Assembly (NCBI RefSeq): GCF_000224145.3
Contig: NC_020167.2
Coordinates: forward strand, 6,897,083-6,961,082
Direction: 5' to 3'
Origin: Ciona intestinalis
Lineage: Eukaryota; Chordata; Ascidiacea; Phlebobranchia; Cionidae
Length of the DNA stretch: 64,000 nucleotides
The notes under the pieces were generated by a model. That model saw only the letters and a program-made list of their open reading frames with translations. It was not told where the DNA came from and did not search any database. The position numbers were made by a program, and so were the translations under genes. This document shows positions 1-17,473 of this stretch, piece by piece; the stretch's first letter is position 1; each line of letters starts with the position of its first letter.

Positions 1-197
1 TTTAAAACTGATTTATTTTTTATATTCACATGATTACATGATAGGCTTGATGATCAGCGATTTGCACGCTTGTCATGATTAGTATCATATCACATTTCTA
101 TTTTGAGTGCCATTGTTATAACCCTTCGAACTTAAATACTGTTTTATCCCAATTTATTTTCCAATTTATTTTCATTTTTAACTGGTCACAAGATAGT

Positions 198-230
198 TTT
201 AATGATGAGCGATTTATATTCATATGACAG

Positions 231-249
<19 letters not shown>
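198..249. repeat. 18 bp direct repeat spanning the MET exon 5' boundary
   Basis: An 18 bp string is repeated exactly at 198-215 and 232-249, 34 bp apart; the second copy is the first coding sequence after the acceptor at 229-230. A weaker third copy lies near 43-64. It looks like a local tandem duplication of the exon start and its 3' splice site. Confidence 0.8.
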
Positions 250-5625
<5,376 letters not shown>

Positions 5626-7459
5626 CCAGAGTCACAAGCATATTCTACTGCTTGAAGTTGGGCATATTTTGGAGGAATGGTGGAAATATGAAACTGTTTT
5701 GATTTGATGTATCTTTGAGGACACACTGCCCAAAACACAGCTGCAAGAATGTTGTTCTGACTTCATGTGTCTCCACAGATGCAGTGTGAGTTAGTAGTAA
5801 CGTTTTGTACATTTTTATAGATGCAAGGTGCTCTGTGGTACTTTATGATATTAGCTTTTAAACTAACCTATCAACATGTATTGTAATGTATTTCATTGTC
5901 TTTTTTACGAATTTTAAACACATATGCTGTAAATTTCGAGAAAATCACTTCACATACAATCCTTTTTATACATGAATTTACTCTTTAATAATGTAAAGAC
6001 TTCACTTATGCCTTCCAATTCATTTATTTTAATTAAAATTATAGTTTCTGTTCAGTTTTGGTGCAGTAAAATTTCAAATTTTATTTTATAATCGATTGTG
6101 TTAGCTCTACGAGATTTGTACTAAAAGTAGAGGTGCATTTTAATACCTTTTCATGGAAGATCTTCTGTATAGTTGGTTTACTGGCTTGTGTTAGCATGTG
6201 CAATTGAAATAGTCAATGAAAATTTTATAAATGCACTTTTACAATTTTTGAATCATAATTTGTCTTCATTTGCTGTGTTACGGTGCTGTCCGGTGTTAAT
6301 TATTCATATTAAGCAATAGTAGTTAGTTGCAACAGAAACTTGTGCTTTGTGTATGTATGTATATATATGAAAATTATTAATTAGTTATTTGAAATTATTT
6401 ATAATTTGTTTGTTGTTGCTACAAGTATTGTAGAAAACACTCTTTTTCATAACTTAACAAATAAAAACAATTAATTTTCGAAAAGCTTTCATTAATTTTT
6501 TACTAAACAGTACTATAGACATGTTTCCACTTCTGTTAGTTTTTATTGCTTCACAACTGCTGATAGTTTAAGTTAGAGATTACAAGTTGAAGTCAACGTT
6601 ATAATTTGATTCTGTGCTTTTAATATTTCATTTGAATTCTGGTATTTTACATTTTGAGAAATTTTCACCCATCTGATCATAGTAAAGTAAAAGGGCAAAC
6701 AGATTATTATGTGTAAATTTGTGCAAAACAACTAATCAGAAAGATCACCTATAAAAGCTGAAACTAGGGTATTCGTTTATAAGAGGATTACCATGTGTGG
6801 AAAAATGTTATTGTCGTAAATGTGTATATATGATAATTTTTAATCGTCGTCAAAACGAACCAACATCCTGCTTTTCAACAATTTGGTTGGCAAAATCTTA
6901 TGATAAATTTCACTTCCCGCAATCCGCTTGGCGGTTAATTCAGTTCATAAGTCGCTAATTCAGATGCGAGCTCCACCGCTATTGTTGCTCGAATGATTAT
7001 TTAGAATTTATTTTAATATGCATATGAAAAATACTTTAATTTTATAATTATAAATTATTAATTTATGCGAATAAATAACATTTTGCGTTGAACTATTTCC
7101 TGCAACTTAAAAATTCAACAATATTTTTGGCTTGTTTTTGAATAACAAACGCCAAAAACCGTTCTTGTATCTACTTTTATGTGCAAACCAGGTCAATTTT
7201 GTAAGTTCAGGTGAATACATTTGTATATATTGTCGTCATTTTTAATGAACTTACATTCTGCTTTTAAACTTAGTCTATTTGGTTAACTTATGATACAATC
7301 GAAGGAGATTATAACTAATTTTATAACTAATAACTGGTACTTATGCTGAAAAAGTTAAAATACAACTACAAGCAGTTACAGTTGTTTATTTTTTAGAATT
7401 GATAGTTACAGAAGATTAGATATTGTGTTGTGTTTCTTCGTTTTTTCTGGGCTGAGGAT
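5626..7459. other. MET 3' UTR and TMEM30 upstream region
   Basis: AT-rich and without convincing ORFs. A polyadenylation signal aataaa lies at 6460-6465, giving a MET 3' UTR of about 0.85 kb. The remainder should hold the TMEM30 promoter. A pyrimidine tract followed by ag at 7395-7396, 64 bp before the TMEM30 start codon, looks like a splice acceptor and could serve an upstream non-coding exon or spliced-leader trans-splicing, known to be frequent in Ciona; this is inference. Confidence 0.5.
6460..6465 (+). promoter_or_regulatory. Polyadenylation signal, MET-type gene
   Basis: Canonical aataaa about 840 bp after the stop codon. Confidence 0.5.
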
Positions 7460-8530
7460 ATGAGACAATCAAGCTACAACATTGAGTCTGCCAGTGTTAC
7501 TGGATTAGATGAACCTGAAGACTCTAAAAAGCCAGACAATACAGCATTTAAGCAGCAACGTCTTCCTGCTTGGCAGCCAATCTTAACACCAAAATCGGTT
7601 CTGCCGACATTCTTTATTATCTCTTTTATCTTCATTCCAATAGGTGCGGTTCTTTTTACAACATCAGATGGTGTTCGAGAGGACTTTGTTGATTACACCC
7701 ATTGCACTAATTCTCTTGTGCCGAATGAAACTTGTGCTTCTCTACGAGAAAATCGCACAAGAATGAATGAACCGTGTACTTGTGTTGTCAACATAACTTT
7801 GAATACTCCGATGACTGGAAATATTTACATGTACTACGGTTTAAACAACTTTTTCCAGAATCACCGAAGGTATGTCAAATCTCGCGACGACAACCAACTT
7901 GTTGGAACGCATGTCACCAACACTTCAATCAGTAAAGATTGCACCCCATACCGTACAGATACTGTCAATGGATATCAGGCTCCAATTGCCCCTTGTGGTG
8001 CGATAGCTAACAGCTTCTTTAATGATAGCTTTACTCTCCAGCAAGAAGATGGAAACACTGTTAACTATTTGACAACCGGCATCTCTTGGTATACAGACCA
8101 CACAGTAAAGTTCAACAACCCTTTCCCTTCAAACAACTTAACAGCTGCATTCAGTACTTACACAAAACCAAAATTCTGGAATAGATACGTACAGGACTTG
8201 GACACCAGCAACATCAATAACAATGGCTACAAAAACGAAGCTCTTGAAGTATGGATGCGAACAGCGGCTTTTCCGAAGTTCCGGAAACTCTATGGGCGTC
8301 TTGTGAACACCAACTTACCAAGTGGAACCTACAGTCTGAAAATTAATTACAACTATCCAGTTACTGCTTTTGGTGGAAGGAAACGCTTCATTATTTCAAC
8401 AACTAGTTGGATGGGAGGAAAAAACAACTTTCTTGGAATTGCTTACATTGTTGTTGGTTGTTGTAGTTTTGTTGTGGGAGTTGCTTTGTGTATAATTCAC
8501 TTTATTACCCGGCATAAGAATGTGGAATAG
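7460..8530 (+). CDS. TMEM30: TMEM30/CDC50-family P4-ATPase (flippase) beta subunit, intronless
   Basis: A single 356-codon reading frame with no intron. CDC50 proteins partner P4-ATPases, help them leave the ER and are needed for phospholipid flipping at plasma membrane and endosomes. The sequence has the two-membrane-segment topology of the family: TM1 at about residues 46-68 after a QRLPAWQPILTP entry, a large ectodomain, and TM2 at about 322-346. Family signatures include APCGAIANSFFND, the repeated cysteines at HCTN, ETC and CTC, several N-glycosylation sequons, the SGTYSL motif and NYNYPVTAFGG followed by WMGGKNNFLGIAYIVVG. Length matches human TMEM30A (about 360). An in-frame TTG at 7430 extends the frame, but ATG 7460 (MRQSSYN) is the better start. 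Mammalian TMEM30A is multi-exon and TMEM30B intronless, so this gene may be a retrocopy or have lost introns; A-versus-B orthology cannot be set here. Confidence 0.95.
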   Translation: MRQSSYNIESASVTGLDEPEDSKKPDNTAFKQQRLPAWQPILTPKSVLPTFFIISFIFIPIGAVLFTTSDGVREDFVDYTHCTNSLVPNETCASLRENRTRMNEPCTCVVNITLNTPMTGNIYMYYGLNNFFQNHRRYVKSRDDNQLVGTHVTNTSISKDCTPYRTDTVNGYQAPIAPCGAIANSFFNDSFTLQQEDGNTVNYLTTGISWYTDHTVKFNNPFPSNNLTAAFSTYTKPKFWNRYVQDLDTSNINNNGYKNEALEVWMRTAAFPKFRKLYGRLVNTNLPSGTYSLKINYNYPVTAFGGRKRFIISTTSWMGGKNNFLGIAYIVVGCCSFVVGVALCIIHFITRHKNVE

Positions 8531-9810
8531 ATTGTTTAAATGATTTCAAACAAATGATAAAAAGTCATATCGGTTGTAATTGTATCCAATTATTGTTAAA
8601 AATGTTTGTGTAAATACTTAGATATTTATGATGTTGTCTAGCTTTACTTTTCCAAGAAATGAGCATCTTATAAATGTTGTTGCAGTCAATTCATAACATA
8701 CACTAATGAGAGGTTGTCTTTCGAACAGATATGGGTACCATATAACTACGGTCTTAATGTGAATGAAGTTTTTATAATATTAATGTAGCTATGAGCAAAT
8801 GCTGTTTAATTAACTATTCTTGTATATTTAGTCTTAATTATACAAGTGTTTGTAACACTGATCCTGTGTGTTGCATAGCCTATTGGCATTTATAGATTTA
8901 ATTGAGTAATTGCTGTCAGAGCCAGTCATACTGTCAATTACTTGTATATTTACTGCTATTTCAGTTGGATATTGCCATATTTAATATTGTAGGTTGTGTA
9001 ATCATGCTGTTTTAATGTTATACCACCTGGTTTGTAATCCCATAGTCCAGGTGCACAATATGAATTGATTTTAACTAATACAATATGTGCACCTGTCTAT
9101 TCATGTTTGCATGGATTTTATGTAAAAATGAATGCATTGTTTAATGTTTATATTCCAGTTAGTGCGTAACTGCTTATTAGAATTCTTTGCTTTTTATATA
9201 AATACTCTTAAACGCAATAACTCTTTTTAATTTTAAAAGATAGTCCCTTTATTTTGAAACATAACTTCTTTTAGTTATTTTTTAAGTATAGGCCTATAAT
9301 ATATATAGGTTATTGTTTTTATCTCCTGCTTTATATTGTTGGTAAAGTCTGCCACAAATTTGTGTTATTTGGTATGAGGTGCATTCCATACATTATAATT
9401 ATCACTGAAATTTGAGTAGTTGAAAATTATAATTTTTGGCAATATATTGAATAATTCATTAGCTACAATATCCTTATATCTGCTTTAACTTTTGCGTCTT
9501 ACTTCAACATACTCGAAAGTAATATCACATGTAAATTGTTTCAATTGATCTTTAACAACCATCAAAGTTATAAAGTTAATTTAATAACTTTCCATATCCA
9601 CTCAAATGTGCAGCTGAATTAACATAGCTTATTCAAGTATGTTTCTATTAAATGTTAGGAACTTATCTTTTTTTTCCATGCCACTATTTACGTTTTTCAC
9701 TTAATTTCTATTATCCACTTTAGATTACATAAGTAAGTGAATAAATCCGCTGCCTGAGCCTACGTAGCGCAGCTCCTAATTTTCCTGACATCCTTGTCAC
9801 GAATTCTCTG
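8531..9810. other. Intergenic: TMEM30 3' UTR and CNOT2 upstream region
   Basis: AT-rich sequence with no ORF of interest and no recognised repeat. The non-coding 5' end of CNOT2 should lie in the right half. Confidence 0.4.
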
Positions 9811-12800
9811 ATGGTGAATGACAGGAACCAAGTTTCCGCTCAGGAAGTTGATATCATGTTCAACTCCAATGTTGGGACGCCAAAGAAAAACAAGCTGGTA
9901 TTTTTTTTGCCAAAAATGGATGTTACATCTATATATATCATGTATTAAAGTAACCTACTAGACTAGTTGTAATTTGAGTCGTTTCTGTTTGTGTACATTT
10001 ATTCAGCATGTTTTTATTAAAAACACAACTCAAATAATGCCTTGTATTCAGATTTTGTTACTTGTTCTACCAGGCATAATGTAAATAATCTTTCATTGGC
10101 TCATCTGGTATGGAAGAAAAAATATTTTTGACATTTCCGATGCTCTACATTCCCCAGTAAAGTCTTGGCAGTTGCCAGCATAACATGGGAAATACACAAC
10201 ATTTTTAACTTTTTATACCAGATGAGCTGCTTAAAGATTATTTATAACAGCTTTTGCTGTCCAACAGTCATTGGTCCAGCAGTCCTAATTTCTAACAAAA
10301 GTTGGAGATCATACGCATCCTGAATCATTGGTGTCATCCTATCTACCTAAATTATGACCTCTTTTTATTTTAGCCGTTCGGAAATGAAGAAAGTGATTTT
10401 GATGTGTCAACCTATTTCAACCAAGGTTCTAGTGGTGTAGCAGAAGTAAGTGTCCTAGACTTATAGTTATATTACCTCATTATTGAATAAATTATAAAAT
10501 ATTTTACTTTCAGATGCTGGGACAGTCTCATTACCAATCTTTCTATGGACAACAACGTAAATGCGTTTTTTCTCAATACAATTTATTATATATGCAACAG
10601 CCTATGTCATTATTATATATTGATGATATACTAATTAAATTATTTGTTAGTAAACATGTCGTTAAATTTCATTATTTTTGAATCTTTTTTATTTTAATTC
10701 AGTTTTACAAAAAAATCCAATTTTTTTAAAAATATATATATATATATATATAATTTAATTATATAGATGAAAACTATTTAGAGAAAAATGATCCATCTCT
10801 GTGTTTTAAATAAATTAAATTTGAATACCGGCAGGTTCCCTAATAGAAGGTGGTGGCACCAGTGGTGTGGGTACGAGACCAACTGCAGGACAGCAAACCT
10901 TTGGGAGAAGTATGTCCATTCCAGCGGGTCATATTACTCCTACTAGTTCGGAAAACTCCACCCAAGTAAACCAGAGCAGGTAAGAGCATTTGGGCTAATG
11001 TAATTGAGTCAGGGATAGTTAGTTGATTGAACAAAATGCAGAAAATTCTAGAGTAGCCCTCCCTACCCTGCTTCCCTGGGTTTGGTGCATGTTGGTACTC
11101 CATTGCTTACCAGTGTAATATTATTATGGATGTGTGAGCAATTATAATTTCAAAAAAATGATATAATATACTATAATTATTTTTTAAAAGGAAGGTATGA
11201 AGACCGCCAAATAAATATTTTTTAACAAGGGTATTAAGAACCCCCCCAAAACCCCCTGGCTGTGTCACTGCTTACACTAACTGTCTTACTTCTACACAAA
11301 CCTAAACATTATTCCTGTGACAGGGGCATCCTGCCAATGAACCGGAACTCTATCCCCAACATCCAGATGCCGACCAGTGGCATTGGGACGAACAACAGCA
11401 TCGCTCCCCGACCGGGGATGCCGAGCCCCACAAGAGGGATCTCACCCATCGATATGTTTTCGATGAAACCTCCCGGTAATCGTCCGATTAACACAGCAGC
11501 AATATCAAGGTAAATATGTATTTTAAGACACTTATTCAGTTATTTATTTGGTTTTTATGGATTTCATTTGACACACCACGCTGTTAGATATTCATCATAA
11601 TAGTTTAACAAAGTTTTACATATCTTTTACCATTTATGTAATTAATTCACTTACCTTCGGATACATATATTCAAAACACCTGAACTTTTTTTTCAGAAAT
11701 CATTCCTTTACAACTCAGGTGAGTCTTATTTTATTATATGTTATGTTTAAAAAAAAAACTTTTTCTGGTTCATGAGAATACTTTGGCCCAAGCAAAGATG
11801 CATAGAATAATGTTTCATTTATATATGTTTGTTATCAGCAAATTTCAATATATTACCTGTTCCATTGGTTTGGATAGTCGGAAAGCTTTTATGTCTGGTG
11901 AAAATGAACTTAGCCTACTTAAAAGCATCTGGTTTCTGTTTTCTTACTTACAGTTAAAACAACCAATAATGTGTTAAGCCAACTTTAAACCACAGTGAGA
12001 ACTAGCACCAAAGTATTCCTTGTAGTAAGTTGAATTAAAAAACCCAAAGTTTCCTAGAAGTGTAATGAGGTACATAAGTTATGCAACGCAGCACTTTTAC
12101 TGTATGTTGTCGTTTCTTCGATAGCAGGCGATGCAAGTCGATCCACTCAGTTCATTACGAAGTTTATTGCAAGAAACAAACGAAAGAAAGCAACAACAAC
12201 TCAGTCTATGTCTTACACATTCGGTAAAGTCAGTACCAGTGCTTATTAAGGGTCTCCCCTTGCATGTTTTAAAACCTGGGTACACAGATAATGCCAGAAA
12301 GGACAAGTTACATTATGTTCTCGCTTGCAAGCGTATACAGCATATTATACAATCAATTTAAAGCATGTAGTAAAAAGATTATTAGAATTAATCTAGAAGA
12401 GGTGTGCATCATCAGTGTAAACTTATAGCAAAAGAAGAAAGCAAATTATAATCTATTAGAAAATAATTTTATTACAAAATTCCCAATGAGAGAGTTACTT
12501 ATATCAAAAATTTCGTTTTAAATTTTTTTATGATAAAAATTTCTTTTCAATCATTTTAGATCTTAAAAACTTTGCGAGTAAAATTGATATTAACATTTTT
12601 TGGTGTTCTAACCTGTTGAATATTGTAGTCAATAAGTGCGATTGGAAGTGAGAGTATATCTCAACTCCGGCAACAACAACAACAACAGAACAACCTTAGT
12701 CAAGGGGGAATCTCATCACCAGCTTCCTCAATGGGAATTCCTGGTTTAAGTAAGTAGCTGAAAATGGTTAGTGCTAAGAAATATTAGTGCTTTTTGAAAA

Positions 12801-15800
12801 AAAAAATTTTGGAGTGAATTTCCAGTGGCCACATGGCTTTAGAGCTGTAATAGCATTAAGAAGGCTAAACCATACAAACTTTTTGAAAATTGTATTAATA
12901 AAACGGAAACATTTAATTTCTTTGTTGTGTAATGTATCTAATTATATTCAATTTTATTAGATGCTCGAATTGAATGTACATTGTATTAATTCTTCTTGTA
13001 AATATTTTTTTCTTGGTAGAGGAGTAGTTTTTTAAACTGCTAGGCATAGGTGTAATTTTTTAACTGTTTTCTTTTGGACAGATCCATTTAATCTCGATCA
13101 GTCTGAGTTTCCAGCATTGGCGCAACGGACGAGGCCAATTGGTTCCCACCCTTCTTCCACCAACAACAGCAAAACCCCATATGGTATTTATTGTTATATT
13201 ACTATTATTGTTATGAGGAAGTGCATTGTTGATTCTGTCGCGGTTTTGTATATGTGTGTGTGTATGTAATGCCTATTGTTTGCTATAAGCATAACAAAAA
13301 GGTTTACATCTGTATTGCGTAAATTAACAATACGTAAACAGAAGAATATGTGACTGTTACTTGGTGGCCACATTTTTATTTACAGATCTTATTTTAGTGT
13401 AATCATTCATTGTAAATTGTTTGAAACTTAGCTACAATTTTAACAATAATTTAAACTATGAAAATATTTCTTATTTTATCGTCAATTATATCTATTGGTG
13501 ACTTTTTAAGACTGTCACATAAGATATACTGGTGTATTGGTTCAATCAATGTATATTTCTCCTTATGGTATGTAGTTTGGCCCAGTTACCTCATGTGACT
13601 CTATGTCATGAGATATAGAGGAAAGGCATTGTTAAAAATGTTCTCCCTTTGTGTAATATAAACACGAGATAACGTGCCCTTCTACTTTATTTCCACGCCT
13701 TATTAAACAAACAACTTTGAGTTTGTATTCCAAGTAGATTTCGCAATTTTAACATTTTTGTATAAAATTACATTATTAATCTGGCCTTTAGATGACATTG
13801 CCTCAATATTAATAAATCACTCTAGTACCTTTGAAGTGATTTTCAATACACTCTAGCACGGAAGCATCTAGTGCTTAAGCTTTTTTTCATTTAGGCTCTA
13901 TTATAATTTTATGATGTTTTAATTTGTTTTTCTTTCTTTTTTCTAGGAATGCTAAGTAAGCAAAATGAAAATACAGAATTCCAAATTCACAATGAAGACT
14001 TCCCAGCTCTGCCTGGAGCAGCAGCCATGAATGTTATGAAAGCAGTCTGTAAGTTCCGCTTCTTGTTTGTTTACTCAACAGAGCCACTCTTTTACTGTGC
14101 TCAAATATGAAACTGTGTATTGCACACATTCCAGTACTGTGTGTTTAAATAGGCTTATTGAATAGATGTTTGTAGCATTGCTTGTACTACAGTTCTTTTT
14201 TTATAAACATAAATGTTTGCCTATTCCTGTTTTTTAACAAATTCAATTTAATTGTTTTTTAACATATTCATTTTACTCGTTTTTAACATATTCAATTTTA
14301 TTGTATTTTAACATATTCATTTTTTTACTTCTGACATCACCAATCTGATTATCTCATCTTTTTCTTTAGTTCCCGAACAGGATGGGAGAGGCGACGAGTC
14401 TAATACAAAATTTGTGAGTTTAGTTGTATCCTTGTTATATTTCAAATGTCAACCATTATTTTTTCCACCAGAATCCACTTGGGAGTTTACAACTTGGGGG
14501 CCATGGTAAGATTTTTTTGTGGTTTTAACATTCATACCATAATTTCTTCGAAAATGATAGCAAAGATCATGTTATTTAAATATGAAGAAAAGTAAATCAA
14601 CAGTAAAACAACCGTTGTTAAAACATGTTATGGTTAAAAAGTGTGGGAAAGAGTGTCAAGTAAAATGTGGCTGTTGCACCCATTTCTTATATTTGACATA
14701 ATAAAACAGTCACCCTATTTGCATTTATGTTAGTAATGTGAACATTTTGTATAACAAATTCAATGTTTTCAGTTACTGTGGACAAATCAACCCACAAACC
14801 ACCGAGTAACCAACAGAAAGGAATCCAGGTAAGGTTACCCACTTGTAAAATTAACATATGCTATAAAGTGAACAAAGTATGTTCTGTTGTAAATAGATAA
14901 CTGAAAAAAAACTTACACTGTTGTAATGAGGGTTATGTTGGTACTGTATGTCATTTCAAATAGATGTAACTTTTTTTGTCTGTACACCAGGTACAAGCAG
15001 ACAATTCTATCAAGCACATCCCTAATTCCATGCTGGTGGACCAGTATGGCATAGTGGGGTTGTTTGCTTTTATTAAAGCAGCGGAAACTGACCCAACTTT
15101 GGTTCATCTTGCGTTGGGTAACGATCTCACAACCCTTGGTCTTAATCTTAACTCGCCAGAGTAAGTATTTGGTGCCGTATTTATGAATGGATGTAACTGA
15201 CTTTATCCTTGTCCCATTTTGATAATAATGAATGTGTGTGTGTGTCCAGAAAAAAAACGGTTGTTATAACACGGGTGTTCAAACTCCTCGTGCCAGCTTA
15301 CGAGTTACCATGTATGTTACTTTTTGGGTGATTATGTATGGCATATTCCTTACTGTTATTTTCTAACTGTATCTTTATTCAGCAACCTGTATCACAAATT
15401 CCAATCACCATTCTCAAGACAGCCGTGCCGGTTGCAAGATATTGACTTCTTTGTTCCAAGTGAATATCTGACCAACGCCCACATACGAGATAAGCTGGCA
15501 CCAATTAAACTGAACAGATATGGGGAAGACCTTTTGTTCTTTGTGTTTTATTCTAACCCAGGGGATGTGCTACAACTGGCAGCAGCTGCTGAACTGTAAG
15601 TGGAAGCATTAACCAGTAAACATGTTTTAGTATACATTTTGTTAGGGTTTACCACATGGTACAAGGTATACTATTCTTCTCAGTGTATTACATGATGATT
15701 GTTTGTACAATCTAGGAGGCTTGAGACATAAATGCAACACTTTTCAATAACAGGTGTATGAAATTTTAGATATAACCGAGATTGGAGATACCATAAAGAA

Positions 15801-16058
15801 GAGCGAATTTGGATCACTCGAGCTCCTGGTATCGATCCAAGAATGAAAACAAGTACCTATGAGCAGGGAACGTATTATTATTTTGACTGTCAAAATTGGA
15901 GAAAAGTAGCGAAGGTAGGTCCCCCCCCCCCTTTAAGTAGGATTTTCTAAATTTCAATATCCTAACAGGAATTCCACCTGGAGTATGAGAAGTTAGAAGA
16001 GCGACCACACCTCCCCAATCTAATATCGTTACACTTTAACCCTGCCCAACATGGGTAG
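9811..16058 (+). CDS. CNOT2: CNOT2, CCR4-NOT complex subunit 2
   Basis: Seventeen coding exons: 9811-9897, 10374-10445, 10514-10556, 10835-10979, 11324-11509, 11697-11718, 12128-12223, 12629-12749, 13082-13183, 13947-14048, 14370-14413, 14472-14505, 14773-14828, 14991-15160, 15383-15595, 15770-15914 and 15969-16058 (575 aa; human about 540). CNOT2 scaffolds the NOT module with CNOT1 and CNOT3 in cytoplasmic mRNA deadenylation and repression. The N-terminal SFYGQQ and RGILPMN blocks, two FPAL motifs (SEFPALAQR and EDFPALPG), and the C-terminal NOT2/3/5 domain are all present: DPTLVHLALGNDLTTLGL, CRLQDIDFFVPSEYLTN, NRDWRYHKEERIWITRAPG, FDCQNWRKVAKEFHLEY and a final FNPAQ. Exon 7 is the least conserved; it is phase 0-0 and could be a cassette. 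Exon 8 encodes a short glutamine run. Start is the first ATG giving the vertebrate-like N terminus. Confidence 0.96.
10050..10251 (+). repeat. MITE-like element, second family, copy b
   Basis: Longer copy of the element at 2420-2585 with the same ends (ccaggcataatgtaaataat ... agattattta) and an internal inverted pair around catctggtat/taccagatga. Lies in CNOT2 intron 1. Confidence 0.7.
14229..14328. repeat. Tandem repeat, about 24 bp unit, four copies, CNOT2 intron
   Basis: The words ttttaacatattcattt or close variants recur four times at about 24-28 bp spacing, just upstream of the acceptor of exon 11. Confidence 0.7.
15184..15347 (-). mobile_element. SINE body fragment in CNOT2 intron 14
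   Basis: Carries the body words of the full-length element at 30650-30940 (gaatg.atgtaact, tataacacgggtgttc, cgtgccagcttacgagttac) with a short tg microsatellite inserted. The tRNA-like head is absent. Confidence 0.7.
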
Positions 16059-17473
16059 CACCTCATAAGTGCCGACGAAGCCATTCAAGAAGTGGGGAAT
16101 TTTTCACCAACCATACCACTGCCCATGTTAATCTAATACGCAGCGTCGATAGTTTGATCCTGTGTGCAATTTAACTATAGTATCGTTTGAACTATCGCAA
16201 GTTACGTTTGACGTACTTTACCTACATTTCGCTAAGCTATTTCGGCAAACAATCTTTAAAGGTTAGCAATGTTCAATTGATGTTTCTGCAGTACAACTAT
16301 CAAATTTCCCTCTTTGCATGGCTTCCTCGGCTATAAAGGCGCACAATATTTTGACAACTAATTTTGGCCGCTTCTTTTTTCCTATGCGCTTCTCAGAGCG
16401 ATATTTTTTGAGACACAGAGTCTTTGCGCGTTTTCGTCGCAAGACGTTCTAATAAAATATCAATGAAGTATGTTCTGTTGTTTGAAAGGCAAATATGATG
16501 TATAACGATCGGACTCGGTATATAAAGACATTTTAACAAATTGGCTTTAAGTATAATAAATAGCCTAATGCGAAAAGAAAAATAAAATGTATAATGTACG
16601 TGAATTATATAACTGATTTGGGTTTAAACTTTACATTTTTTTAAGATTTTAAGTGGTATACGCACTTCGCAAACACTAGTTTAAATTTATACGGGCATTA
16701 GCTTACGTGGTATCCGATTTTATGCAGAACATATATAGCCGACGACCCGTTGTTGAAGGACAAATTAAAAGTTTGACACGCTGTTTTCTTTGTGTTAAAA
16801 ATGTAAAGAAAAGTTTTTGTTTACAATATTATTATGTTAGAATCAAAATAAACGCCTGGATGTTCAAGCAAGGCTCAAATTTAATCAAACCAGTTTTAGG
16901 TAATTAGTCTCAAAGCAGCCTAGTCTGATATTTTGAATGGAATTGTGGGAAATTATGACCTCATTTCCTACTACGACTTACGCCATATATCAATGAAAAG
17001 TTCGTTAATGAATACTTGAACGCTGTAATGCCTCAATTAATCGACAAATTTGCTGAAATTCGTTTTGTTTTTATTGTTGGTGCAGTGAGTTAGTTACTGC
17101 CGCGACGTCCTGTCTTGAGACGATCGGCTGCGTATTCCATTTCTTGCCTGCATCATCAGAATATCAATTGTTACATAAGTTAACTCTGGCCAAATAATTA
17201 AGCAGATCAGTATCAGGACAGTTTTCAACAGTGTAAAGAATTGTTAGAAACCTTTTTATATCTGCCAAGCCATACGTTAACAGTAACTATAGTCTTATTA
17301 AGCACCAACAAATAATTGCACAGTTCTATTGTCTTATTGAAGTTATTGTTATGTTTAAAATTTTAATATTTAATTTTAGAATGCGCCCGAACAGGCAAAA
17401 TAAACATTGCACATAAACTTAACAATCCTTTTTACCATTGGATCTCACTGCTGTCCACTCAATTAATGCCACC
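16059..17473. other. Intergenic: CNOT2 3' UTR and PPP6R upstream region
   Basis: An aataaa at 16451-16456 could end CNOT2. A 66-codon ORF at 16707-16907 resembles nothing known to me and is probably chance. The region about 16140-16460 is relatively richer in CpG than its flanks, which may reflect promoter sequence of the downstream gene; this is a guess. Confidence 0.4.
16451..16456 (+). promoter_or_regulatory. Candidate polyadenylation signal, CNOT2
   Basis: aataaa 393 bp after the CNOT2 stop. Confidence 0.45.

Noticed and set aside
16707-16907. 66-codon ORF between CNOT2 and PPP6R
   Set aside because: No similarity to a known family, and flanks lack gene structure.
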